Below are positions 27,130 to 35,667 of a stretch of 64,000 nucleotides of DNA, piece by piece (within the stretch, counting starts at the first letter, position 1; the number at the start of each line of letters is the position of its first letter). The notes under the pieces were generated by a model, which was not told the origin of the DNA, searched no databases, and worked only from the letters and a program-made list of their open reading frames with translations. Source of the DNA: Streptomyces abyssomicinicus (lineage in GTDB: Bacteria; Actinomycetota; Actinomycetes; Streptomycetales; Streptomycetaceae); the NCBI RefSeq assembly GCF_008974245.1, contig NZ_BBZI01000007.1, positions 279,895 through 343,894 of the forward strand. The letters are read 5' to 3'. Both the position numbers and the translations under genes were made by a program.

Positions 27130-27930
27130 TTGTCCGGACGAACCTCTCGCCCCGTCAGATCCCGCACCCGCCGCACCACTCGCGCGCTCGGCATCACCGG
27201 CGGCGCGTTCGCGCTGCTGCTCGCGCTCGCCGGGCCCGCGCAGGCCGCCCCGCCGGCCGCGCTGCCGGCCAACGCCACAGCGATGGAACGGCAGTTCCAG
27301 CCCGCCCTCGACTACGACCGGGACGGCTGTTACGCCACCCCCGCCATCGGCCCCGACGGCTCGCTCAACGGCGGCCTGAACCCGACCGGCGCCCTCAACG
27401 GCTCCTGCCGCGACGCCTTCGACCTCGACAACACCAACGCCTACTCCCGCGCCACCTGCAACAACGGCTGGTGCGCCGTGGTCTACGGGCTCTACTTCGA
27501 GAAGGACCAGGCCCTCGCCGGCACCAGCATCGGCGGGCACCGGCACGACTGGGAGCACATCGTGGTCTGGGTGGAGCAGTCCACCGGCACCGCCCGGTAC
27601 GTGGCGACGTCCAACCACGGCGACTTCACCGTGCACGGCCGTGACCGCATCCCGTGGGAGGGGACCCACCCCAAGGTCGTCTACCACAAGGACGGCATAG
27701 GGACCCACTGCTTCCGCGCCGCCACGGCGGGCGACGAGCCGCCGGAGAACCACGAGGGGACCTGGCAGTACCCGCCGCTGGTCGGCTGGGACGGCTATCC
27801 GGCGGGGCTGCGCGACAAGCTCGCGCAGGCGAACTGGGGCAGCGCCAACTTCGGCCTGAAGGACAGCAGTTACGTCTCCCATCTGGAGAAGGCGAAGCCC
27901 TCCGGCATTCCTTTCGTGCCTTCGACGTGA
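27130..27930 (+). CDS. NPP1/NLP-family necrosis-inducing-like secreted protein
   Basis: 266 residues from a TTG start six bases after AGGGAG. The twin-basic N-terminus and hydrophobic stretch (GGAFALLLALAGPAQA) give a Sec signal peptide with cleavage after AQA. The NLP hallmark heptapeptide is intact at residues 136-142 (GHRHDWE), followed by HIVVWVEQ, and the mature part has paired cysteines (GCYAT, CRDAF, TCNNGWC, HCFRA). NLPs fold like actinoporins and lyse eudicot membranes by binding sphingolipids through a cation held by residues in and around this motif. Cytolytic activity in this strain is inference. The gene stands alone between terminators. Confidence 0.88.
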   Translation: MSGRTSRPVRSRTRRTTRALGITGGAFALLLALAGPAQAAPPAALPANATAMERQFQPALDYDRDGCYATPAIGPDGSLNGGLNPTGALNGSCRDAFDLDNTNAYSRATCNNGWCAVVYGLYFEKDQALAGTSIGGHRHDWEHIVVWVEQSTGTARYVATSNHGDFTVHGRDRIPWEGTHPKVVYHKDGIGTHCFRAATAGDEPPENHEGTWQYPPLVGWDGYPAGLRDKLAQANWGSANFGLKDSSYVSHLEKAKPSGIPFVPST

Positions 27931-28119
27931 GCCGCCCGCCCGCGCGGAGCCGGTGACGGACGGGCCGGGGCGGCGCCACGTCCCGGTGGTCGAGCAGGTG
28001 ACGCCCCGGCACGTCCGCGCACCGGGACGCAGGGACGACACGCCCGCGTCACGGCGTGTCGTCTCCTCCGTCTGCGCACCAGAAAGGCGTACACCAGGCC
28101 GTAACGCTACTTTCCGGGC

Positions 28120-31100
28120 ATGAGATCAATTCTGCGATTGCCGTCCGAGCGTCGCGGCGCCGCCCGTCGCCGCGTCGGGTGCGCACTGGGCGTGGCCGGC
28201 ATGGTGGCCGCCGGCCTGGGACTGCATCCCGTGGCCCAGGCACAGCCGGCCGGCGTGCCGCTGGTCGACGAGACCTTTACGGGCGCCGCGGCCGACTCCG
28301 AGTTCCTGGGGTACGGCCCGGCGTGTCTGACCGGTGCGCCGGAGGCGCCGACGCCCCCGACGGGCCCCCACCCGCTGACGGGCTGTCCGCCCGGCGGGGC
28401 CGGTCCGCTCCCGCCCAACAACGCCGCGCCGCACGGCTACCTCCGCCTCACCACCGCGGACAACGACCAGTCCGCCGCCGTGCTGTACGACCACGCCCTG
28501 CCCGCCAACCAGGGGGTGGTGGTCACCTTCGACCAGTGGCAGTACGGCAGTACGACCGCCAGGTCCGCCGACGGCATCTCCTTCTTCCTGATCGACGGCG
28601 CGGCCGAGCTGACGGCCCCCGGTGCCTTCGGCGGCAGCCTCGGGTACGCGCAGAAGCTGCCCGACAACAATCCGGCCAACGAGTTCCTGCCCGGCGTCGA
28701 CCACGGCTACCTGGGTGTCGGCCTCGACGTCCTCGGCAACTTCTTCGGCGACTGGGAGCACCGGGGCAACGGCTGCGAGACCCGCTCGCCGGCGGGCACG
28801 CCCATCCGCGAGTCCGAGCCGAACAAGGTCACCCTGCGGGGCCCCGGCGACGGCACCGAGGGCTACTGCTTCCTGACGTCCACCGCGGAGAACCTGAACA
28901 GCCCCACGGGGCCCTGGCCCAGCACCCTGCCCGGCCAGCTGCACGGGCCGACCACCGCCATCCCGCCCAACGCCACCCCGCAGGAGGCCGAGGCGCTGCT
29001 GGAGGAGTCCCGCCGCACCGTGCAGGTGGAGGTGTCGCCCGGACCGAACCCGACGGTGACCGTCCGGATCGACTTCAGGGACGGCCGCGGATTCCAGCAG
29101 GTGTTGAGCACGCCTGCCCCCCAGCCGGTTCCCGCCAGCTACAAGTTCGGCCTCGCCGCGTCCACCGGGCTCTGGACCGACGTCCACCTGATCCGCAACG
29201 TCACGGTGCACCCGGCCGCCGAACTGCCCCGGCTCAACCTGGTCAAGCAGGTGGCCAGGGAGCCCGAGGTGCCGCTGCCGCTGGTGCCGGGCCAGCAGGT
29301 TCCGTACCAGTACGTCGTCACCAACAGCGGGAACACCCCGCTCACCGACGTCGCGGTGAGGGACGACCGGGTACCGGAGATCACCTGTCCCCGGGCCACG
29401 CTCGCCGTCGGCGCATCGATGACCTGCACCGGGACCTACGCGGTGACCGCCGCGGACGCGACGGCGGGCCGGGTCCACAACGTGGCCGGCGCCTCCGGCA
29501 GATCGAACGGCACGGAGGTCGACGCGCCACCCGCCGAAATGACCCTGCCGGTCCAGCGCGGCCCCGGCCTGCGGATCGAGAAGACCGCCGACGACACCCG
29601 CGCCTACCGGGTCGGTGAGGTGGTCGAGTACCGGTACACGGTGACCAACACCGGGCCGGTGGAGATCACCGGGCTGACGCTCGACGACGACCACGTCACC
29701 GGCATCACCTGCGCGGCCGAGACCCTCGCGCCCGAGGGCCGGGACGGTGACAGCACCGAGTGCAGAGGCACCTACACGGTGACGGCGCAGGACGCCGACA
29801 CCGGATACGTGACCAACCAGGTCACCGCCGCGGGCCGGGCGAACGGTGACGACGTCAGGTCCCCGGAGGCCGAGGCGACCGTCGGCGTGGCCAACAGCCT
29901 GGTGCTGCTCCTGGACAAGTCGGTCGACGACTCCCGCGCCTACGAGGTGGGCGAGACGGTCCCCTACGAGTACCGGGTCACCAACAGCGGCGACCTGGAG
30001 ATCACCGGCCTCACCGTCGTGGACGACCGGGTCACCGGCATCACCTGCGACGCCACCACACTGGCGCCGGACGCGTTCACCACCTGCCGGGGAACGTACA
30101 CCGTCAGGGAGGAGGACGCCGCCGAGGGCGGCGTCGTCAACCTGGCCTTCGCGCGGGGCCGCTCCGGCAGCCGGGAGACGGTGTCGGAGCCGGACAGCGC
30201 CGAGATCCAGATCATCACTCCCGGGGCGCCCCGCCTCAGCGTCGTCAAGGAGGTGCAGGACCCGCGCGAGTACCGGGTGGGCGAGGAGGTCGCCTACGTG
30301 TACACGGTGACCAACACCGGTGACCGGGAGATCACCGGCATCCGGGTGGACGACGACCGGGTGGAACGGGTGACCTGCGAGGACACCACCCTGGCGTCGG
30401 GCGTCGCCACCACCTGCCGGGGCACCTACACCATCACCGAGGAGGACGCGGCGGAAGGATCCGTCGTGAACGTGGCGCGGGCGCTGGGCGAGTCCGGCGG
30501 TACCGACGTCGTGTCCCCACCGGACACCGCGCTGGTCGAGGTGACCGGCCGGCGGCCGGGGCTGTCGGTCGACAAGCAGGTCGACGACGACCGCACCTAC
30601 CAGGCCGGTGACGTCGTCACCTACCGGTACGTCGTCAGGAACACGGGCGGGACCACGCTCACCGGCGTGCGGATCGAGGACGACCGCGTCGCGACCGTGA
30701 CCTGTCCCGACACCACCCTGGAGCCCGGTGAGGACACCACCTGCACCGGAACCTACGTGGTCACCGAGGCCGACGCGGAGGCCGGATCCGTCACCAACAC
30801 CGCACGGGCCGTCGGCGACCTGGACGGCTCCGAGGTCCGGTCCGAGCCGGACACCGCGCGGATCGGCGTCGGCGGGGGCGGCGAGCCCGGACTCACCGTC
30901 GACAAGCGGGTCGACGACGACCGCACCTACCGGGCCGGTGAGGTCGTCACCTACCGGTACGTCGTCACCAACACCGGCGACTCCGCCCTCGCGCGCGTGG
31001 TCGTCCGGGACGACCGGGTGGGTCGCGTCGTCTGTCCCTCCACGACGCTGGAACCGGGCGACGACATGACGTGCACCGGCGCCTACACGGTGACCGCGGC

Positions 31101-31353
31101 CGACGCGAGGCGGGGCCGGATCACCAACACGGCCGTGGCCACGGCCGAGGGCGGCGTCCGCTCCGAGCCCGACTCGGTGACCGTCCAGGTCGAGGGGAAG
31201 CCGTGCGAGGGCAAGCACTGCAAGCCGTGCGACGGCGGTCACGGCAAGCCCTGCCACGGTCACGGCAAGGACTGCCACGGCAAGCCCGGCGACCGCGGTG
31301 ACCGGGGGAGGGAAGCCGCCACGTCCTGCCGGCGTGACGGGGCGAGCGCCTGA
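28120..31353 (+). CDS. Secreted lectin-like protein with six DUF11-type repeats and a Cys/His-rich tail
   Basis: 1077 residues. A signal peptide (to about residue 42, VAQAQ) is followed by a ~320-residue L-type-lectin-like beta-sandwich (VVVTFDQWQYGS, DGISFFLIDGAAELT, GVGLDVLGNFFGDWE). Six tandem DUF11/CARDB-like modules of ~105-112 residues follow, each with (K)-V-D-D-x-R-x-Y-x-x-G-E-x-V-x-Y-x-Y-x-V-T-N-(S/T)-G and C-x-x-T-L...C-x-G-T-Y. The last 50 residues hold seven Cys and five His between Lys and Gly (KPCEGKHCKPC). No LPXTG motif or transmembrane anchor follows, so it is exported or held by the lectin domain. No strong ribosome site is seen before the ATG. Confidence 0.85.
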   Translation: MRSILRLPSERRGAARRRVGCALGVAGMVAAGLGLHPVAQAQPAGVPLVDETFTGAAADSEFLGYGPACLTGAPEAPTPPTGPHPLTGCPPGGAGPLPPNNAAPHGYLRLTTADNDQSAAVLYDHALPANQGVVVTFDQWQYGSTTARSADGISFFLIDGAAELTAPGAFGGSLGYAQKLPDNNPANEFLPGVDHGYLGVGLDVLGNFFGDWEHRGNGCETRSPAGTPIRESEPNKVTLRGPGDGTEGYCFLTSTAENLNSPTGPWPSTLPGQLHGPTTAIPPNATPQEAEALLEESRRTVQVEVSPGPNPTVTVRIDFRDGRGFQQVLSTPAPQPVPASYKFGLAASTGLWTDVHLIRNVTVHPAAELPRLNLVKQVAREPEVPLPLVPGQQVPYQYVVTNSGNTPLTDVAVRDDRVPEITCPRATLAVGASMTCTGTYAVTAADATAGRVHNVAGASGRSNGTEVDAPPAEMTLPVQRGPGLRIEKTADDTRAYRVGEVVEYRYTVTNTGPVEITGLTLDDDHVTGITCAAETLAPEGRDGDSTECRGTYTVTAQDADTGYVTNQVTAAGRANGDDVRSPEAEATVGVANSLVLLLDKSVDDSRAYEVGETVPYEYRVTNSGDLEITGLTVVDDRVTGITCDATTLAPDAFTTCRGTYTVREEDAAEGGVVNLAFARGRSGSRETVSEPDSAEIQIITPGAPRLSVVKEVQDPREYRVGEEVAYVYTVTNTGDREITGIRVDDDRVERVTCEDTTLASGVATTCRGTYTITEEDAAEGSVVNVARALGESGGTDVVSPPDTALVEVTGRRPGLSVDKQVDDDRTYQAGDVVTYRYVVRNTGGTTLTGVRIEDDRVATVTCPDTTLEPGEDTTCTGTYVVTEADAEAGSVTNTARAVGDLDGSEVRSEPDTARIGVGGGGEPGLTVDKRVDDDRTYRAGEVVTYRYVVTNTGDSALARVVVRDDRVGRVVCPSTTLEPGDDMTCTGAYTVTAADARRGRITNTAVATAEGGVRSEPDSVTVQVEGKPCEGKHCKPCDGGHGKPCHGHGKDCHGKPGDRGDRGREAATSCRRDGASA
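29230..31197 (+). repeat. Six tandem DUF11-type repeats within the lectin-like gene
   Basis: Units of roughly 320-335 bases begin near LNLVKQV, LRIEKTA, LVLLLDK, LSVVKEV, LSVDKQV and LTVDKRV. The last two units are the most alike (VDDDRTY, TYRYVV, TTLEPG), which points to recent duplication. Confidence 0.8.
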
Positions 31354-31408
31354 CGGTCAGACTGCCCGACGTGCCGGCCGCCCGGCCGCCACGCACGTCC
31401 TCGGCCCA

Positions 31409-31435
31409 CCGGCCCGCCTGTCGCCGGCGGGCCGG
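31409..31435. terminator. Hairpin between the DUF11 gene and the LuxR-type gene
   Basis: 10-bp perfect arms CCGGCCCGCC (31409-31418) and complement (31426-31435). A further imperfect GC-rich hairpin lies at about 31449-31490, so the convergent genes are separated by two stems. Confidence 0.6.
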
Positions 31436-31526
31436 GGAACGGAACCACGGAAGGGGCGTCCGGCCCGCGTCGCGCGGCCGGGCGCCTTCCGCGCTCTCCG
31501 CGCTGTCCGCGTTCGCAGGAGTGAGG

Positions 31527-32453
31527 TCAGGGCAGCAGCCCCGACCGGCGCGCCGCCGTCACCGCCGCCCAGCGTCCGCGCGCCCCCAGCTTGCGCGACG
31601 CCGAGCCGAGGTAGGCCTTGACCGTCTCCTGCCGCAGTCCCAGCCGCCGGGCGGCGGCCGCGTTGCTGTCGCCGGTGGCCACGCAGGCCAGCACGTCGAG
31701 TTCCCGCGGCGTCAGGACGGCCGGGGGCGCCGACGCGGCGTCGGCCGGGGAAGGGCCGAGCAGCGCGCACACCTCGTCCAGCCCGGCGCGCACCGCCGGA
31801 TCGGTCACCTGCGGCGCCAGCGCCCGCAGGGCCGCGTAGGCGTCCCGGGCCCGCTCCCGCAGCGGGGCCCCGGTGGGCTCGCGCGGCGGCTCGGGAGGCC
31901 CGGGCCGCCACGTCTCCTCCCGCCACGCCTGCTTCCGCCACGCCTCCTCCCGCGCCGCCACGGCCGCCTCCGCCGCCGCCTCCGCCGTGACGAGCCCGCG
32001 GGCCGCCTGCCGGGCCGCCTCCACGGCCGCCCCGAGCGCCCGGTCGCCCAGCGGCTCGGCGGTCCGCAGGGCGCCGTAGAGGACCCCGCGCACCCGGTGC
32101 CGCACCACCACCGGCACCGCCAGCACCGAACGGAGGCCCTCCTGGGCGACCGCGGCGTCGTACTCGTGGCTGATCCGCCGGGACGCCGCGTAGTCGCTGA
32201 CCGCGCACGGCCGCAGCAGCACCGCGGCCCGGCCGCCCAGCCCGGTGCCCGAGGAGACGGCCAGGGAGCGCAGCGCCGAGGTGCGGGTGCCGCTGAGCTC
32301 GCTGATCCGGATCCGTGGCCGCGCGGACTCCACCAGCCCGCCGAAGACGACCGGCAGTCCGCTGCCGCGGCTCAGCCGGGTCAGCGCGGCCCTCAGCGCG
32401 GCGGCGGCCGCCGCGTCCCCGCCGACCGCGGCCCGTGTCCCTTCCCTCGGCAC
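31527..32453 (-). CDS. GAF-domain LuxR-type transcriptional regulator
   Basis: About 308 residues from the GTG at 32453 (VPREGTRAAVGGD). The N-terminal ~150 residues are GAF-like (GLRSVLAVPVVVRHRVRGVLYGAL). A basic/tryptophan-rich coiled linker (REEAWRKQAWREE) follows, then a C-terminal LuxR HTH (LTPRELDVLACVATGDSNAAAARRLGLRQETVKAYL). Such regulators often control the neighbouring acyl-CoA ligase, which is divergent here across a 136-base promoter with two palindromes. The start is the weakest point, since the frame stays open further upstream through the promoter. Confidence 0.82.
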   Translation of the reverse strand: MPREGTRAAVGGDAAAAAALRAALTRLSRGSGLPVVFGGLVESARPRIRISELSGTRTSALRSLAVSSGTGLGGRAAVLLRPCAVSDYAASRRISHEYDAAVAQEGLRSVLAVPVVVRHRVRGVLYGALRTAEPLGDRALGAAVEAARQAARGLVTAEAAAEAAVAAREEAWRKQAWREETWRPGPPEPPREPTGAPLRERARDAYAALRALAPQVTDPAVRAGLDEVCALLGPSPADAASAPPAVLTPRELDVLACVATGDSNAAAARRLGLRQETVKAYLGSASRKLGARGRWAAVTAARRSGLLP

Positions 32454-32494
32454 GACTCGCCCCGCCCTTCGTCGTCTTCCGTGTCTTCCGCCGT

Positions 32495-32531
32495 ACCCCC
32501 GTTCGGGGGTGGTGAGATCCGTGTCACGGAT
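32495..32531. promoter_or_regulatory. Two palindromes in the LuxR/acyl-CoA ligase divergent promoter
   Basis: ACCCCCG-TT-CGGGGGT (32495-32510) and ATCCGTG-T-CACGGAT (32517-32531) lie side by side. The second is the better operator candidate because it sits where the ligase promoter should be. Confidence 0.5.
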
Positions 32532-32589
32532 TACACGATGGCGGGGAGCCGCCCGGCAATGGTGCCGCGACCAGTTCCAGGAGGAGCCC

Positions 32590-34209
32590 ATGACCACCCG
32601 GACCCCGGCCGAGCCGTCGTACACCCACGGCACCGGCACGACCCCGCTGCTCGGCGACACCATAGGCGCGAACCTGTACCGGACCGTCGCCGCACACCCG
32701 GACCGCGAGGCCCTGGTGGACATGGCCTCCGGACGCCGCTGGACCTACGCCGAGTTCGGCGCCGCCGTCGACGAGGTGGCCCGGGGACTGCTCGCCCTGG
32801 GCGTGGTCACGGGCGACCGGGTCGGCATCTGGGCGGTGAACTGCCCGGAGTGGGTGATGGTCCAGTACGCCACCGCCCGGATCGGCGCGATCATGGTGAA
32901 CATCAACCCCGCGTACCGCACGCACGAGCTGGAGTACGTCCTCGACCAGTCCGGCGTCTCGGTGCTGATCTCCTCGCTCGCCCATCGCGGCAGCGACTAC
33001 CGGGCGATGGTGGAGGAGGTCGCGGGAGCCTGTCCGCTGCTGCGTGAGGCCGTCTACATCGGCGACCCCACCTGGGACGCCCTCACCGCCGGGGCCGCCT
33101 CCGTGCCCGAGGGGCGGACAGCGGAGATCGCGGCCCGGCTGAGCTGCGACGACCCGGTGAACATCCAGTACACCTCCGGCACCACCGGCTTCCCCAAGGG
33201 CGCCACCCTCTCGCACCACAACATCCTCAACAACGGCTACTGGGTGGGCCGGACGATCGGGTACGACGAGCAGGACCGCATCTGCGTCCCGGTCCCCTTC
33301 TACCACTGCTTCGGCATGGTCATGGCGAACCTGGCGGCGACCTCGCACGGCGCCTGCATGGTGATCCCCGCTCCCGCCTTCGACGCGGCGGCCACCCTGC
33401 GGGCCGTCCAGGAGGAGCGCTGCACCTCCCTGTACGGGGTGCCGACCATGTTCATCGCCGAGCTCGCCCTCCCCGACTTCGCCTCCTACGACCTGTCCAC
33501 CCTGCGCACCGGCATCATGGCGGGCTCGCCCTGCCCGGTGGAGGTGATGAAGCGCGTGGTCACCGAGATGCACATGGCGCAGGTGTCCATCTGCTACGGC
33601 ATGACCGAGACCTCGCCGGTCTCCCTCCAGACCCGGATGGACGACGACCTCGAGCACCGCACCGCCACCGTCGGCCGGGCGCTGCCGCACATCGAGGTGA
33701 AGGTCGTCGACCCGGCGACCGGGGTGACGGTGCCCCGGGGCGCGACCGGCGAACTCCGCACCCGCGGCTACAGCGTGATGCTCGGGTACTGGGACGACCC
33801 CGTGCGGACCGCCGAGGCGATCGACGCCGCCCGCTGGATGCACACCGGGGACCTGGCCGTGATGCGCGAGGACGGCTACGTGGAGATCGTCGGCCGCATC
33901 AAGGACATGATCATCCGCGGTGGCGAGAACATCTACCCCCGGGAGATCGAGGAGTTCCTGTACGCCCACCCCAAGGTCTCCGACGTCCAGGTCGTCGGGG
34001 TGCCGCACGAGCGGTACGGCGAGGAGGTGCTCGCCTGCGTGATCCCCCGCGACCCCGCGGACCCGCCGACCCTGGAGGAGGTGCGGGCGTTCTGCGAGGG
34101 CCGGCTGGCGCACTACAAGGTCCCCAGCCGGCTGGCCGTGCTGGACGCCTTCCCGATGACGGTCTCCGGCAAGGTCCGCAAGGTCGAACTGCGCGAGACC
34201 CACGCCTGA
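32590..34209 (+). CDS. Fatty acyl-CoA ligase (AMP-binding)
   Basis: 539 residues from ATG 32590 behind AGGAGGAG. Adenylate-forming motifs are all present: IQYTSGTTGFPKGATLSH (A3), YGMTETSPVS (A5), MHTGDLAVMREDGYVEIVGR (A7-A8), and the catalytic lysine region MTVSGKVRKVELRE (A10). Similarity is to medium/long-chain fatty acyl-CoA synthetases of the AMP-binding FadD-like group acting in the cytoplasm. It activates free acids to CoA thioesters for beta-oxidation or lipid synthesis. It is divergent from a GAF-LuxR regulator that may respond to its substrates. Confidence 0.9.
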   Translation: MTTRTPAEPSYTHGTGTTPLLGDTIGANLYRTVAAHPDREALVDMASGRRWTYAEFGAAVDEVARGLLALGVVTGDRVGIWAVNCPEWVMVQYATARIGAIMVNINPAYRTHELEYVLDQSGVSVLISSLAHRGSDYRAMVEEVAGACPLLREAVYIGDPTWDALTAGAASVPEGRTAEIAARLSCDDPVNIQYTSGTTGFPKGATLSHHNILNNGYWVGRTIGYDEQDRICVPVPFYHCFGMVMANLAATSHGACMVIPAPAFDAAATLRAVQEERCTSLYGVPTMFIAELALPDFASYDLSTLRTGIMAGSPCPVEVMKRVVTEMHMAQVSICYGMTETSPVSLQTRMDDDLEHRTATVGRALPHIEVKVVDPATGVTVPRGATGELRTRGYSVMLGYWDDPVRTAEAIDAARWMHTGDLAVMREDGYVEIVGRIKDMIIRGGENIYPREIEEFLYAHPKVSDVQVVGVPHERYGEEVLACVIPRDPADPPTLEEVRAFCEGRLAHYKVPSRLAVLDAFPMTVSGKVRKVELRETHA

Positions 34210-34355
34210 CCGGGGCCTCGGCGGCAGGTCACGGTTCGGCGGCCTCGCCGTGAGCGCTCCCGGCGGCGGCCCCCGCAGCGCCTATCCTGGTCCGCGCCGG
34301 GCTACCGGCGCGCTATGGGCGAGGGAGCCCGCGGACGCAGACAAGGAGCCGACCG

Positions 34356-35381
34356 TTGCCCGAGCAGACCATGGGACCCCGGCCGACGCTCGAGGCCGTC
34401 GCGGAACGCGCCGGGGTGTCCCGGGCGACGGTCTCCCGGGTGGTCAACGGTGGCGCCGGGGTGCGTCCGCCGCTCGTCGACAAGGTGCGCAAGGCCGTCG
34501 AGGAACTGGGGTACGTCCCGAACCACGCGGCCCGGTCCCTGGTGACCCGGCGCACCGGTGCGGTCGCCGTGATCATCGCGGAGCCCGAGTTCCGGGTGTT
34601 CTCCGACCCGTTCTTCGAGCAGAAGATCCGCGGGATCAGCCGTGAACTCAGCGTGCACGAAACCCAGTTGGTGCTGCTTTGGGTGGAGGGCGCCGGTGAC
34701 CACGAACGGATCGCCCGCTACCTGGAGGGCGGCCACGTGGACGGGGCGCTCGCCTTCTCCCTGCACAAGGACGACCGGCTGGCGGCCCTGATAGCCCGGA
34801 CCCGGATACCCGCGGTCTTCGGGGGCCGCCCGGCGGCGGGGCACGGGCCCACCGCCCCGTTCGTCGACTGCGACAACCGCGGCGGCGCCCGGGAGGCGGT
34901 GCGTCACCTGGTGTCGCTGGGCCGCACTCGGATCGCGCACATCGCCGGGCCGCGCGACCAGTTCGCCGCCCTGGACCGGATCGACGGCTACCGGGACGTC
35001 CTGGTCGACGCCCCCGAATCACTGCTGTGCCAGGGCGACTTCACCGAGGAGAGCGGCGCCCGGGCGATGGCCGAACTGCTGGAGCGGTGCCCCGGCCTCG
35101 ACGGCGTCTTCGTGGCCAACGACCTGATGGCGGCGGGCGCACTGCGCACCCTGCGCGAGCGGGGCGTGCGGGTGCCGCAGGACGTGGCCGTGGTCGGCTT
35201 CGACGACATGGCGGCGGTCACCGGGGTCACCGACCCGCCCCTCACCACGGTCCGCCAGGACATCGAAGGCATGGGCCGGCTGATGGTGAGGCTCCTGATG
35301 CGGCTGCTGGACCGGCCGGGCGACGAGGCGCCCGGGTCCGTGATCACCCCGACCACGCTGGTCCGCCGGGCATCGGCCTGA
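34356..35381 (+). CDS. LacI-family transcriptional regulator
   Basis: 341 residues from a TTG seven bases after AAGGAG. The LacI HTH is near the N-terminus (TLEAVAERAGVSRATVSRVVNGG; hinge ELGYVPNHAARSLVTRRTG), followed by a periplasmic-binding-protein-like sugar domain (VAVIIAEPEF, VDCDNRGGAREAVRHL, GVFVANDLMAAGAL, VAVVGFDDMA). Two GAGAGCGCTCTC operators of LacI type lie before the GH81 glucanase 5 kb away, which it probably represses; that link is inference. The stop codon is also the first unit of a 12-bp minisatellite. Confidence 0.88.
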   Translation: MPEQTMGPRPTLEAVAERAGVSRATVSRVVNGGAGVRPPLVDKVRKAVEELGYVPNHAARSLVTRRTGAVAVIIAEPEFRVFSDPFFEQKIRGISRELSVHETQLVLLWVEGAGDHERIARYLEGGHVDGALAFSLHKDDRLAALIARTRIPAVFGGRPAAGHGPTAPFVDCDNRGGAREAVRHLVSLGRTRIAHIAGPRDQFAALDRIDGYRDVLVDAPESLLCQGDFTEESGARAMAELLERCPGLDGVFVANDLMAAGALRTLRERGVRVPQDVAVVGFDDMAAVTGVTDPPLTTVRQDIEGMGRLMVRLLMRLLDRPGDEAPGSVITPTTLVRRASA

Positions 35382-35462
35382 CGGCGGGCCTGACGGCGGG
35401 CGTGACGGCGGGCGTGACGGCGGGCGTGACGGCGGGCCTGACGGCGGGCGTGACGGCGGGTG
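35379..35462 (+). repeat. 12-bp minisatellite at the end of the LacI gene
   Basis: Seven tandem units TGACGGCGGGCG (last base C or G; final unit ends TG). The TGA of the first unit is the stop codon of the regulator, so further expansions leave the protein unchanged. Confidence 0.9.
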
Positions 35463-35505
35463 TCCTCCGACGCCGAACCTGGACCGGTTGCCAGGGAAAT
35501 TGGAC
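35461..35505. repeat. Left imperfect inverted repeat flanking the LRV gene
   Basis: The reverse complement of this segment matches 37199-37243 at about 36 of 45 positions (shared cores TGGCAA, CGGTCCAG, GGACA). It starts at the end of the minisatellite. Confidence 0.55.
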
Positions 35506-35667
35506 AACCACTACGTTCCTGCCATTGATGTTGGACCGAGAGGGCTGGGGCAGGGCGAGGCACCGGCTCCTGCGTACGAGGTCGCTGCGGTTCTTGCCCC
35601 TGATCTGGTCATTCTTGCGTGGGGATATCGATGAAGGCCGCGAGGTCGACGGAGAGATCGGGGGATC

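Noticed and set aside
31449..31490. A second terminator after the DUF11 gene
   Set aside because: The stem is imperfect and GC-rich sequence of this kind pairs by chance; it is mentioned only with the better hairpin at 31409-31435.
35379..35462. CRISPR-like repeats
   Set aside because: The units are 12 bases and directly tandem, with no spacers.
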